From JANLUX01 sp031366005 (GTDB taxonomy: Bacteria > Bacteroidota > Bacteroidia > AKYH767-A > OLB10): a stretch of 64,000 bases of DNA. Below are positions 26,688 to 34,070 of the stretch, piece after piece (the stretch's first letter is position 1; each line of letters opens with the position of its first letter). Under the pieces are notes generated by a model, which was not told the origin of the DNA, made no database searches, and saw only the letters and a list, made by a program, of their open reading frames with translations. Location: assembly GCA_031366005.1 (NCBI GenBank), contig JANLZB010000056.1, forward strand, positions 1 to 64,000. The letters are read 5' to 3'. The translations under genes and the position numbers were made by a program.

Positions 26688-27773
26688 ATGACAAATAATT
26701 ACTGCGTGATAATGGCAGGAGGTATCGGAAGCCGTTTCTGGCCCATGAGCCGTAATGCAAAACCAAAACAATTTCTTGATATACTTGGCACTGGCAAAAC
26801 TTTAATTCAGCAAACTTATCAGCGCTTTTTAAAAGTTTGTCCCAAAGAAAATATTATGATCGTTACCAATGCTGATTATACAGAAACCGTTTTAAAACAA
26901 TTACCTGATTTAAAACCGGAGCAGGTATTAAGCGAACCCATGCGAAGAAATACGGCTCCATGCGTAACGTATGCGAGCTATAAAATTTTACAACAAAATC
27001 CGAAAGCAAATATTGTAGTGGCTCCCTCTGATCATGTGATATTAAAAGAAGATGCATTTATTGAAGCGATAAAAAGTTGTCTTGACTTTACTTTTGATAA
27101 AGATTGTTTGCTTACACTGGGAATTAAACCAAGCCGTCCTGATACTGGTTATGGTTACATACAATTCATTGATGATAAAACAGAGAAACACAATAAAATC
27201 TCCAAAGTAAAAACCTTTACTGAAAAGCCGAACCTGGAAATGGCGAAGTTTTTTTTGCAAACCGGTGAGTTTTTATGGAACGCAGGTATTTTTATCTGGA
27301 ACGTGAATGCAATTATAAAAGCTATCAAAGAATATCTGCCTGAGATGGATGCCATTTTTAGTGAGGCACGATCTATTTATAATACGGAGAGTGAAGAAGA
27401 ATTTATTAAGAAAGCTTACGAGCAATGCAGTAATATTTCCATTGATATTGGTGTGATGGAAAAAGCGCGCAATGTGTATGTGATGAGTGCAGAATTTGGA
27501 TGGAGTGACCTGGGAACTTATGGTTCTTTATACGAACACATTAAACAGGACGATCATAAAAATGCGGTTGTAGGAAAAAATGTGATATTATATGATACAC
27601 ATAATTGCATCGTCAACATGCCGAAAGATAAATTGGTAGTCTTACAAGGACTTGATGATTATATAGTAGTTGAATCAGAAAATATTTTATTGGTCTGCCG
27701 AAAAACGGATGAACAGATGATTCGTCAGTTTGTCAATGATGTGAAAATGAATAAGGGGGAAAAGTACGTTTAA
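26688..27773 (+). CDS. manC: Mannose-1-phosphate guanylyltransferase
   Basis: 361 residues. It makes GDP-mannose from mannose-1-phosphate and GTP, feeding capsule, LPS O-antigen and glycoprotein sugars. The pyrophosphorylase signature VIMAGGIGSRFWPMSR is at residues 8-22, followed by the conserved K in PKQF (K27). Further marks are APSDHVI, the RPDTGYGYIQ substrate motif, FTEKP, and FLWNAGIFIW. The length corresponds to the single-domain type; the C-terminal phosphomannose isomerase cupin of long ManC proteins is absent. No other sugar-nucleotide genes adjoin it. It is convergent with tatA across a strong hairpin. Confidence 0.93.
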   Translation: MTNNYCVIMAGGIGSRFWPMSRNAKPKQFLDILGTGKTLIQQTYQRFLKVCPKENIMIVTNADYTETVLKQLPDLKPEQVLSEPMRRNTAPCVTYASYKILQQNPKANIVVAPSDHVILKEDAFIEAIKSCLDFTFDKDCLLTLGIKPSRPDTGYGYIQFIDDKTEKHNKISKVKTFTEKPNLEMAKFFLQTGEFLWNAGIFIWNVNAIIKAIKEYLPEMDAIFSEARSIYNTESEEEFIKKAYEQCSNISIDIGVMEKARNVYVMSAEFGWSDLGTYGSLYEHIKQDDHKNAVVGKNVILYDTHNCIVNMPKDKLVVLQGLDDYIVVESENILLVCRKTDEQMIRQFVNDVKMNKGEKYV

Positions 27774-27774
27774 A

Positions 27775-27801
27775 GGCAATTAGCAAAAAGGCAATTAGCA
27801 A
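27775..27801. repeat. Short direct repeat after manC
   Basis: GGCAATTAGCAA occurs at 27775-27786 and 27790-27801, followed by further GGCAA words up to the hairpin at 27841. It looks like a low-complexity intergenic array from which the neighbouring stem may have formed. Confidence 0.5.
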
Positions 27802-27840
27802 ATAGGCAAAGGGCAACAGGAAATTAGAAAACAAAAAGAC

Positions 27841-27888
27841 AAAGGGCAAATAGGCAAGTGTGATAAACAAGTTGCCTATTTGCCCTTT
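27841..27888. terminator. Bidirectional hairpin between manC and tatA
   Basis: A perfect 17-bp stem: AAAGGGCAAATAGGCAA (27841-27857) and TTGCCTATTTGCCCTTT (27872-27888) with a 14-nt loop. It sits between two convergent genes, 10 bp from the tatA stop, and can serve both strands. Confidence 0.75.
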
Positions 27889-27897
27889 ATCTTTTAT

Positions 27898-28095
27898 CTA
27901 TTTCGGTTCATCAATCTTGGGCTTATCCTCTTCAGGCTTGCTTGCATCTTTAAATTCTTTAATGCCTTTGCCAAGACCACGAGCTAATTCCGGTAGTTTT
28001 TTGCCTCCGAAAAAAAGCAGAAGAACGATAATGATCAGAAAAATTTCAGGACCACCAAGTCCACCAAGTATCCCGAGTATGATTGTATTTAACAT
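27898..28095 (-). CDS. tatA: Twin-arginine translocase subunit TatA/E
   Basis: 65 residues, usual for TatA. The short N-terminal periplasmic stretch runs into one transmembrane helix (IFLIIIVLLLFF), the conserved FGGKKLPELARGLG hinge, and an amphipathic helix (GIKEFKDA) with a charged tail. TatA oligomers form the passage for folded proteins carrying a twin-arginine signal. The TatC partner lies 21 kb away at 49473-50288; no separate TatB is visible. It follows the EnvC-like gene on the same strand but a 24-bp hairpin lies between them and a promoter-like box precedes it, so separate transcription is likely. Confidence 0.93.
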   Translation of the reverse strand: MLNTIILGILGGLGGPEIFLIIIVLLLFFGGKKLPELARGLGKGIKEFKDASKPEEDKPKIDEPK

Positions 28096-28115
28096 GATAT
28101 GTTTTATTGAGACTT

Positions 28116-28123
28116 CAAAAATA
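28116..28123 (-). promoter_or_regulatory. Candidate -7 box for tatA
   Basis: On the minus strand TATTTTTG matches TAnnTTTG and lies 21 bp upstream of the tatA ATG. No convincing -33 element is visible. Confidence 0.4.
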
Positions 28124-28153
28124 CGGAATTTAAAATAGCAGCAGTCGGCAGCG

Positions 28154-28209
28154 GCAGTAGGCAGCGGCAGTAGGCAGGGATTTGACTGCCTACTGCCGCT
28201 GCCTACTGC
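28154..28209. terminator. Perfect 24-bp hairpin made of GGCAGTA units
   Basis: Left arm 28154-28177 and right arm 28186-28209 are perfect reverse complements with an 8-nt loop (GGATTTGA). Each arm consists of GCAGTAGGCAGCG-type units, preceded by GCAGTCGGCA at 28141. It lies 18 bp after the EnvC stop on the minus strand and is a likely terminator. Confidence 0.75.
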
Positions 28210-28227
28210 TACTTAACAATTTAACAA

Positions 28228-29520
28228 TTATCTTTTTGCTAACCAATCCTGTGGGTTCAACTTGCCGGTGTTTTTCCATATCTCTAAATGCAGTTCTCCC
28301 TTATCATCATCGCTGTTATTTCCTACTTGTCCAATCTTTTGCTTTGTAGTTACCTTATCTCCTGTCTTCACAAAGACCTGTGTGAGGTTTGAATAAACAG
28401 TTAAAAATTCACCATGACGAACAATCAGCGCTTTGTTAGAACCCGGAATGGAAATTACACCTGACACAGTCCCTTCAAATACGGTTCGTGCCCCGGCACC
28501 TTTTGCCGTTTGAATATCCACACCATTATTTTTAATCATGATGCCTTTTAATTCTTTATGTGGGTGCTCGCCAAAGGTGCTTACGATTGAACCTTGCTCC
28601 ACAGGCCATGGCAATAACCCCCTGTTACTGCTGAAACTTGAGGAGAGCTTTTGCGATTCAGGAGTACTTGTAAAAACATTTGCACTGGTTACATTTTTCT
28701 TGCCGGAGGAAACAGCCTTTTTCTTTGCCGCTTCAATTTCTTTTTTAATTAATGATTCAATGGCTCTGTCTAATTTTTGTTTTGCAGCTTGTTTATCAGC
28801 CAGGTCTTTGCGTAATTTCTGTTCACGAACAGAAAGATTTTTCATCATCTGATCCTGTTCGCCTTTTTCTTTTTCAAGAGTTGATTTTTCTTTTTGTTCG
28901 CTGTTTCGCAAACTTGTTTTTTCAATTTTACGAACTTCAAGTTCTTGTTTCTTACTGCTCAGTTCGGTTTGCGTATTGCTTATCTGCACTGCCTGTTTAA
29001 CTCGGTATTCACTGTATTGCTGTAAATACTTTACCCGCTTATAAGCCTGGTTGAAATCATCAGAAGCAAACACAAACATCATTCGCTGATACACATTTTT
29101 ATTTTTGTAAGCAAAACGAATCATCTCGGCATACTCTCTTTTCAATCTTGTCATCTCAGTTTCCAAATGCCCGATTTCTTGAGTAGTGCTTGCAATCTCT
29201 CCACCTAACGAATTTATTTCAGAATTGATAGTTCCGATCAATGCTTCTCGTAATGAAATCTTTTTTCGCAATGCCTGCAACTGTTCCTGTGTTGCCGATT
29301 TGTTTTTGGTAACAATCTGCAATTGCTTATTAGTAAAATCAATTTCTTTTTGAATTTTCGCTTTCCGGTTTTCTAATTCCTTTTTGGATTGAGCAAAACC
29401 AAAAGTTGCTGAAAAAATAATGAACGTCATTGCGAGCAACGAAGCAATCTGTATCATAACATGAGATTGCATTGTTTCTTGCAATGATGATACTTTAAAC
29501 TTCTTACCTGATCCTTTCAT
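28228..29520 (-). CDS. EnvC-like murein hydrolase activator, M23 domain
   Basis: From the ATG at 29520 the protein has 430 residues: signal peptide ending in FGFAQ, a long coiled coil (about 25-270, SKKELENRKAKIQKEI onward, with the usual break near SLGGEIA) and a C-terminal LytM/M23 domain of about 110 residues (GLLPWPVEQGSIVSTFGEH, KNNGVDIQT, IVRHGEFLTVYSNL, GELHLEIW). EnvC-type proteins act in the periplasm and switch on cell-wall amidases at division. The M23 zinc ligands are partly replaced (NNGVDI instead of HxGxD; LHLEIW keeps one His), which fits an activator without its own peptidase activity. The start overlaps the DUF4292 gene by 17 bp. A 66-bp palindromic repeat is built into the signal peptide. 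An upstream TTG start is possible but lies wholly inside DUF4292. Confidence 0.88.
   Translation of the reverse strand: MKGSGKKFKVSSLQETMQSHVMIQIASLLAMTFIIFSATFGFAQSKKELENRKAKIQKEIDFTNKQLQIVTKNKSATQEQLQALRKKISLREALIGTINSEINSLGGEIASTTQEIGHLETEMTRLKREYAEMIRFAYKNKNVYQRMMFVFASDDFNQAYKRVKYLQQYSEYRVKQAVQISNTQTELSSKKQELEVRKIEKTSLRNSEQKEKSTLEKEKGEQDQMMKNLSVREQKLRKDLADKQAAKQKLDRAIESLIKKEIEAAKKKAVSSGKKNVTSANVFTSTPESQKLSSSFSSNRGLLPWPVEQGSIVSTFGEHPHKELKGIMIKNNGVDIQTAKGAGARTVFEGTVSGVISIPGSNKALIVRHGEFLTVYSNLTQVFVKTGDKVTTKQKIGQVGNNSDDDKGELHLEIWKNTGKLNPQDWLAKR
29425..29490. repeat. Palindromic dispersed-repeat-like element within a coding sequence
   Basis: Arms 29425-29450 (starts CGTCATTGCGAGCAACGAAG) and 29464-29489 are inverted repeats matching at 21 of 26 positions, with a 13-nt loop. 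The left arm has the GTCATTGCGAG...GAAGCAATCT word of a dispersed repeat I recall from many bacterial genomes. With one extra base it is 66 bp, exactly 22 codons, and lies in frame in the EnvC signal peptide. Confidence 0.75.
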
Positions 29521-30355
29521 AACGTGGAGGAATTGTAAAAGGAAACTCCTGCGGTTCACCGGTCTGTACCTTGGTGTATTCAATATTTATATCAAAAACT
29601 TTATCTGCAGTAATGTGTGTTGTGGATTTAAAAGGAAAAGCCCCCGAATCTGTTTCTCTGAAATCACTGTAATTACTTAATAATGATTTGTGAATTTTTT
29701 GATCTTCTACTGACATCGTTATCACTCTGAATAACTCAGGACTAATATAGCAATCCTGAATAACGGGTTTGTTGGGATCTTTTTCTTCCAATGCTCTTTT
29801 TAATTTATGTTTTGTAAGTGAGCTAAGGATATAATATTTGTCTTCCAAATACACAGAGTTAAATTTATTTTCATTGCGCTTATAAGCAAAAAAATTACCA
29901 GTAAGTAATGCCTGCACAATTTCAAAATTAACTTTCATTTGCAGCAGCTTATTGATATACTCAAAACTGCTGCTTTGATATTTGCTGTGCAAACGGTCAA
30001 GTACTTTAATTGAGTCAGTTGTGATCATTACCCGTGCAACTTCAATACCTAATAGTGGTGAAACCGATATCCATATAACACTGTCCTTCCGCATGCGAAG
30101 ATTAATGCTAAAGGAAGTTTCCTGGCCACTATCATTGGTTATCACATTTGCTTTGGCACTCATCCATTCTGCCTTAAAGCTGTATTCATCCACTTTGCTT
30201 AACAAGCTGTCAACTGAATCACCTTTCATTGGTTTAACCTCTGCCACCGAGGCAGCAGGCTGCGCAGCTTTGCGTGTTTTACAAGAATAAAGTGAAAAGG
30301 TAAAAAGCACACTATATAAAAGTAAAGCCTGCCTGAAAAACAATGCTTTATTCAT
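29504..30355 (-). CDS. DUF4292 lipoprotein
   Basis: 283 residues from the ATG at 30355. The N-terminus (MNKALFFRQALLLYSVLFTF) ends in a lipobox, LYSC, so the protein is a lipoprotein anchored by the cysteine. The mature part has the DUF4292 pattern: SFKAEWMSAKANV, SINLRMRKDSVIWISVSPLLGIEVARVMIT, then FPFTIPPRYERI at the end. The fold is thought to be LolA/LolB-like, which would fit lipid or lipoprotein handling, but the function is not established. The start overlaps the stop of the TPR gene (ATGAATAA, 8 nt shared), and its 3' end overlaps the EnvC start, so the three genes are translationally coupled. A longer TTG start at 30385 is less likely. Confidence 0.87.
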   Translation of the reverse strand: MNKALFFRQALLLYSVLFTFSLYSCKTRKAAQPAASVAEVKPMKGDSVDSLLSKVDEYSFKAEWMSAKANVITNDSGQETSFSINLRMRKDSVIWISVSPLLGIEVARVMITTDSIKVLDRLHSKYQSSSFEYINKLLQMKVNFEIVQALLTGNFFAYKRNENKFNSVYLEDKYYILSSLTKHKLKRALEEKDPNKPVIQDCYISPELFRVITMSVEDQKIHKSLLSNYSDFRETDSGAFPFKSTTHITADKVFDINIEYTKVQTGEPQEFPFTIPPRYERIR

Positions 30356-32096
30356 ATAACTTTTTGTCAGTGATTTTTTTGTCAATCAACTCTGAGTGAT
30401 CTCCTGTGGATTTAGCCTGGTTCCAAAAATTTAATGCTTTGTCAATATCACCCAGTTTAAAAAGTACATCGCCATAATGCTCCAGGATAGTTCCGTTTTT
30501 ATCACCACCACTTTGCATTGCTTTTTCTAACCATGTCTTAGCGTCATTGTATTTTGCCTGGCGAAATAATATCCATGCATACGTATCTTCATAAGATGCA
30601 GAACCCGGAACTAAGTCATTCGATTTTTTTGACATCGTTTCTGCTTTATCCAGTTGATCATTACGAACACTCAGGTAATATGCATAATTATTAAGCACAG
30701 TAGGTTCATTAGGATCCACAGTTAATGCTTTATCAAAATATTTATCTGATTCAGGAAAGTTCTTTATTTTATTGTAAACATCACCGAGGTTGCTGTAAAA
30801 TTGCACAAGCTGTTGATTATTATCAACCACGAGTTTACTTCCGCTCAAAAGTGTTTTAGCAGCTTCTTGGTTTTTATTATTTTGAATTTTTGCTGTACCG
30901 TTAAACAAATACATTATACTTTGATCAGGAAAAATGGTGAGCGCCTCTTCACTTTCTTTTTCCATTGAAACAAAATCACGCAACTCCGCTTCAATACTCA
31001 TTAATTGTATCCATGCCTGGAGATTTTTATTATCGTGTTGAAGCGAAGTTCTGTATTCAACCCGCGCATCTTCATATTTTTTTGCCATCAATAAAAAATC
31101 ACCATGTACAGCATGTGTGTTGGCTTCATCAGGATGCACTTCAGCAATCAGTTTGCTTAATTCAAGTGCCTGATCAAGCATTTCAGAGTCCTGCACTAAA
31201 GGAATGTATGAACTGATAATACTTATCTTGACTTCGCTTGGAAGCTGCGTGGATTGAAATGCTTTTTTTAATTGCTCATAAGATTGTTTCTTATCGCCCG
31301 TTGAACGATAATATTCTGCAAGAGCTAATGTTACACGCGGATTTTCAGGATCAACAACTCTCATTCTGTTGATGGTTTCGAGCGCTTTATCATTTAATCC
31401 ATTTGCTGAATAAAGCTCAAGCAACATGGCGTAGCTTTCCATTTCGGTGGTATCTGATTTAATCAGTTTTTCCACTTCTTCAGCAGCTTTATCTACTTTG
31501 CCTAATTTCAAATAAAGCCTTTCCTTTTGTTGTGTTACATCGCGGTTAACACCAATGCGCTCTTCAATCTGATCATACACTTTTATTGCTTCTGAAGCTT
31601 TGCCCTGAAATAATAATGCATCAGCCCAGCTGAAATAATAATCAATACGCTCAGGATGCAACCGGATAAGTTTTTGATAAACTGCGGCAGCCTCGGCAGG
31701 CTTGTTGGTTTTTTCATAAGTATCAGCAAGCAAAAGCTGGTACCATTCATTATCAGGCGCTATTTCAGTTGCACTTTTTATAAAGAATAGGGCATCGTTA
31801 TATTTTTTCTGTTCGCTGTAAATGCTCGCTAATTCATACATGGCTGCATGATTGCGTCCATCAGTGCGGAGCACCTGTGCAAAAAGTTCAGCGGCTTTGT
31901 CATTATTTCCAAGAAGCCGTTCTTTCACTGCATTGAAATAAGCATAATGCTGGCTTACATCCTGGTCTTCGCTTAAAGTGTTTTTAGCTGCGGAAGTTTT
32001 GGAGGCTGGCGAACCGGCTGTTTTGCCGGTGGTTTTACACCCTGGAGAAATACAAATCAGTGCAAAAAAATAAATAGATAAAGAGATAAATCGCAT
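30348..32096 (-). CDS. TPR-repeat lipoprotein
   Basis: 582 residues. A signal peptide with lipobox (ISPGC) is followed by about twelve TPR-type helix pairs, with alternating small and large residues such as AAMYELASIYSEQKKYNDAL and PTVLNNYAYYLSVRNDQLDKA. TPR arrays mediate protein-protein contacts; in the outer envelope they often scaffold secretion or cell-wall complexes. The gene heads a coupled series TPR, DUF4292, EnvC-like, an order I recall as common in Bacteroidota, where a sugar nucleotidyltransferase often precedes it. Here that nucleotidyltransferase (34071-35072) is separated from it by an opposed sensor-kinase gene. Specific partner unknown. Confidence 0.87.
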   Translation of the reverse strand: MRFISLSIYFFALICISPGCKTTGKTAGSPASKTSAAKNTLSEDQDVSQHYAYFNAVKERLLGNNDKAAELFAQVLRTDGRNHAAMYELASIYSEQKKYNDALFFIKSATEIAPDNEWYQLLLADTYEKTNKPAEAAAVYQKLIRLHPERIDYYFSWADALLFQGKASEAIKVYDQIEERIGVNRDVTQQKERLYLKLGKVDKAAEEVEKLIKSDTTEMESYAMLLELYSANGLNDKALETINRMRVVDPENPRVTLALAEYYRSTGDKKQSYEQLKKAFQSTQLPSEVKISIISSYIPLVQDSEMLDQALELSKLIAEVHPDEANTHAVHGDFLLMAKKYEDARVEYRTSLQHDNKNLQAWIQLMSIEAELRDFVSMEKESEEALTIFPDQSIMYLFNGTAKIQNNKNQEAAKTLLSGSKLVVDNNQQLVQFYSNLGDVYNKIKNFPESDKYFDKALTVDPNEPTVLNNYAYYLSVRNDQLDKAETMSKKSNDLVPGSASYEDTYAWILFRQAKYNDAKTWLEKAMQSGGDKNGTILEHYGDVLFKLGDIDKALNFWNQAKSTGDHSELIDKKITDKKLYE

Positions 32097-32369
32097 TCAG
32101 TAATTGTTATGTGACAGAACGCCAAAAATACAATATTAGTTTACAGTGTACTGTTGGAGTTGCACCGAAGCCGTACAACTTGCGGGAAGAAATTTTAATA
32201 ATATCCTTAAGTTAAATTCAGTGCATCTAACTGCATGGCCAACCGATGAAGGAAGAACCTGAAACTCTTGAAAAAAAAATAACGTGATAATTAAAATATA
32301 GTATATTTACACTATAAACCACCAAAATCGTAACTTCGTTTTTTAACCAAAACTAAACTATGGCACACA

Positions 32370-32840
32370 ATGAGAACCAAACATTCTATTTCCTCAGTTG
32401 AAAGCAGTAGACTTAAAGCACTGCACTCTTATAACTTACTCAATCCCGAAAAAGAAGATTTTCTCGACAGTATTACCTCTATTGCTTCTATTATTTGCGA
32501 AATTCCAATAGCGCTGATTTCCCTGGTTGATGAAAAAAAGCAATGGTTTAAATCAAAAACGGGTTGGGATGTTAAATACACCGAACGGGCTATTTCGTTC
32601 TGTCACCATACAATTAAACAATTCAAACTTTTCGAAATCTCTGACACATTGGAGAATGAACAATTTGCAACTAATCCTCTTGTTACAGGTAAAACGAATA
32701 TAAGATTCTATGCCGGAGTTCCTCTTACTGATCCGGCAGGATATAATCTTGGAACATTGTGTGTCATAGATCACAAACCGAGGAAACTAAATGAAAAATC
32801 AAAAAAACTTATTGTCACAATTGGCGAAACTTGCAATTGA
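32370..32840 (+). CDS. GAF domain fragment, N-terminal part of a split sensor kinase
   Basis: 156 residues. A GAF domain fills nearly all of it: SRLKALHSYNLL, then ICEIPIALISLVDEKKQWFKSKTGW, RAISFCHHTI, RFYAGVPL and GYNLGTLCVIDHKPRKL. GAF domains bind small ligands or pigments and control linked enzymes. The frame ends in GETCN soon after a run of seven A (32801-32807), while the frame one base later continues naturally (NLLSQLAKLAIDYIVLKKN) into the PAS-kinase gene. Removing one A would give one protein of about 560 residues. So this is probably half of one gene, broken by a real or artefactual single-base insertion, or read through by frameshifting. Confidence 0.75.
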   Translation: MRTKHSISSVESSRLKALHSYNLLNPEKEDFLDSITSIASIICEIPIALISLVDEKKQWFKSKTGWDVKYTERAISFCHHTIKQFKLFEISDTLENEQFATNPLVTGKTNIRFYAGVPLTDPAGYNLGTLCVIDHKPRKLNEKSKKLIVTIGETCN

Positions 32841-34050
32841 TTATATTGTACTTAAAAAAAATAAAGAAAACAACCATTTTTTGAGAAGCCAACTTGATAA
32901 TTTTTTAATGTTGACACCTGATTTATTTTGTATAGCAAGTCCCAATGGATATTTTAAATGGATAAATTCAACATTTATTGAAGAATTAGGTTACCACGAA
33001 ACAGAACTGCTTGCTTTACCATTTATCAGTTTTGTTCATGAAGATGACAAACAAAACACAATTGACATACTAGAAAAAATTAATTCCCAATCTTTCAAAG
33101 TAGTGTTTTTCCGGAACAGATATCTCTGCAAAAACGGAACCTATAAATGGTTAAGTTGGAATGCAATTCCTGATCCGGCAACAGGGATGATTTACGCTAC
33201 TGCCAGGAACATTACAGAACTAATGAGACTGGAAGAAGAAGTGAGACTTAAAAATGAAACAGAGAAAAATTTTCAATCAGAAAATCTCAGGCAATTATGC
33301 AATCTTACTTCAAGTATATCAGATGAATTGCTAAATCCTGTTAATCTTACTATTGGATTTGCAGAAATGAGTTTAAACCTTCTTGAAGGCATATCAGATG
33401 CAGGTTCAAACGAAAATAAAAATGAAATTGTGAGTCAATTAAAGGCTGACCAGCAAAAAATAATTGAACACGGAAAAAAAATATTCAATGTTCTGCAGAA
33501 AATGAATTATACTATCATGGAAGCTCATCTTGTAAATCAAAACTTATTGCCAAGTGTGAACAGAGTGAATTCAATTAATCTGTTATGTTCGCAATTCGAG
33601 AAAATTTCCTATGAGAACTTTAGAGCAAAAAACAGTAATTTTACATGTGAGTTTGTTAATAATTTTGACAGCCGTAACCCGCATTGCAAGATTAATATTT
33701 CTGAATTCGGAAGCTTTATTATGGGACTTTTATACAATGCTTTTGAAGCTATAATTGATAAAGCTGCTATAGATCCAAACCTAAAACCAATGGTAAAAGT
33801 TGAAACTGCATGGAAACATTCACATGTAGAAATCAGAATTGCAGACAATGGATTAATAATTCCCGATGAAAACATGAAAAAAATTTTCGATCCATTCTTC
33901 TCAACGAAGAAATCTGGTAAAGGCAACGGACTTGGCCTTACCTCTTGTTACAACATCATCAAAAATAATAATGGTGAAATTGCTATTGAGAAATCTGAAG
34001 AATCTGAAACGGTTTTTAAAATTACCATACCTGCTTTTTTAGAACAGTAA
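32791..34050 (+). CDS. PAS histidine-kinase-like protein lacking the phospho-His
   Basis: 419 residues in the frame that continues the GAF gene; its ATG lies inside the GAF frame, so the true start may be 32370. A PAS domain lies at about 35-155 (LTPDLFCIASPNGYFKWINSTF, YKWLSWNAIPDPATGMIYATARNIT). The dimerisation region (LTSSISDELLNPVNLTIGFAEM) aligns with the common LTAGIAHEIxNPLN box, but D178 stands where the phospho-accepting histidine should be. The HATPase domain has the N box (YNAFEAI), DNG, an F box (IFDPFFSTKKSG) and a G2 box (GKGNGLGL), with one glycine of the first G box missing. It may bind ATP without being able to autophosphorylate. No response regulator adjoins it. Confidence 0.8.
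   Translation: MKNQKNLLSQLAKLAIDYIVLKKNKENNHFLRSQLDNFLMLTPDLFCIASPNGYFKWINSTFIEELGYHETELLALPFISFVHEDDKQNTIDILEKINSQSFKVVFFRNRYLCKNGTYKWLSWNAIPDPATGMIYATARNITELMRLEEEVRLKNETEKNFQSENLRQLCNLTSSISDELLNPVNLTIGFAEMSLNLLEGISDAGSNENKNEIVSQLKADQQKIIEHGKKIFNVLQKMNYTIMEAHLVNQNLLPSVNRVNSINLLCSQFEKISYENFRAKNSNFTCEFVNNFDSRNPHCKINISEFGSFIMGLLYNAFEAIIDKAAIDPNLKPMVKVETAWKHSHVEIRIADNGLIIPDENMKKIFDPFFSTKKSGKGNGLGLTSCYNIIKNNNGEIAIEKSEESETVFKITIPAFLEQ
32801..32807 (+). other. Homopolymer frameshift site
   Basis: Seven consecutive A at the point where the GAF and PAS-kinase frames must join. Reading six A instead gives EKSKNLLSQLAKLA without interruption. It could be a sequencing error, a phase-variable tract, a true lesion or programmed slippage. 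Confidence 0.7.
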
Positions 34051-34070
34051 AGATGACTTGGATCCTAACA

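Noticed and set aside
27860..28138. 92-codon plus-strand frame opposite tatA
   Set aside because: It covers tatA, which has clear TatA features on the minus strand, and a terminator hairpin.
29521..29583. Twin-arginine-like NRRSFLLQ in the longest frame of the EnvC gene, next to tatA
   Set aside because: The stretch needs a TTG start and lies wholly inside the DUF4292 coding sequence in another frame; the ATG at 29520 gives a normal signal peptide once the palindrome is discounted.
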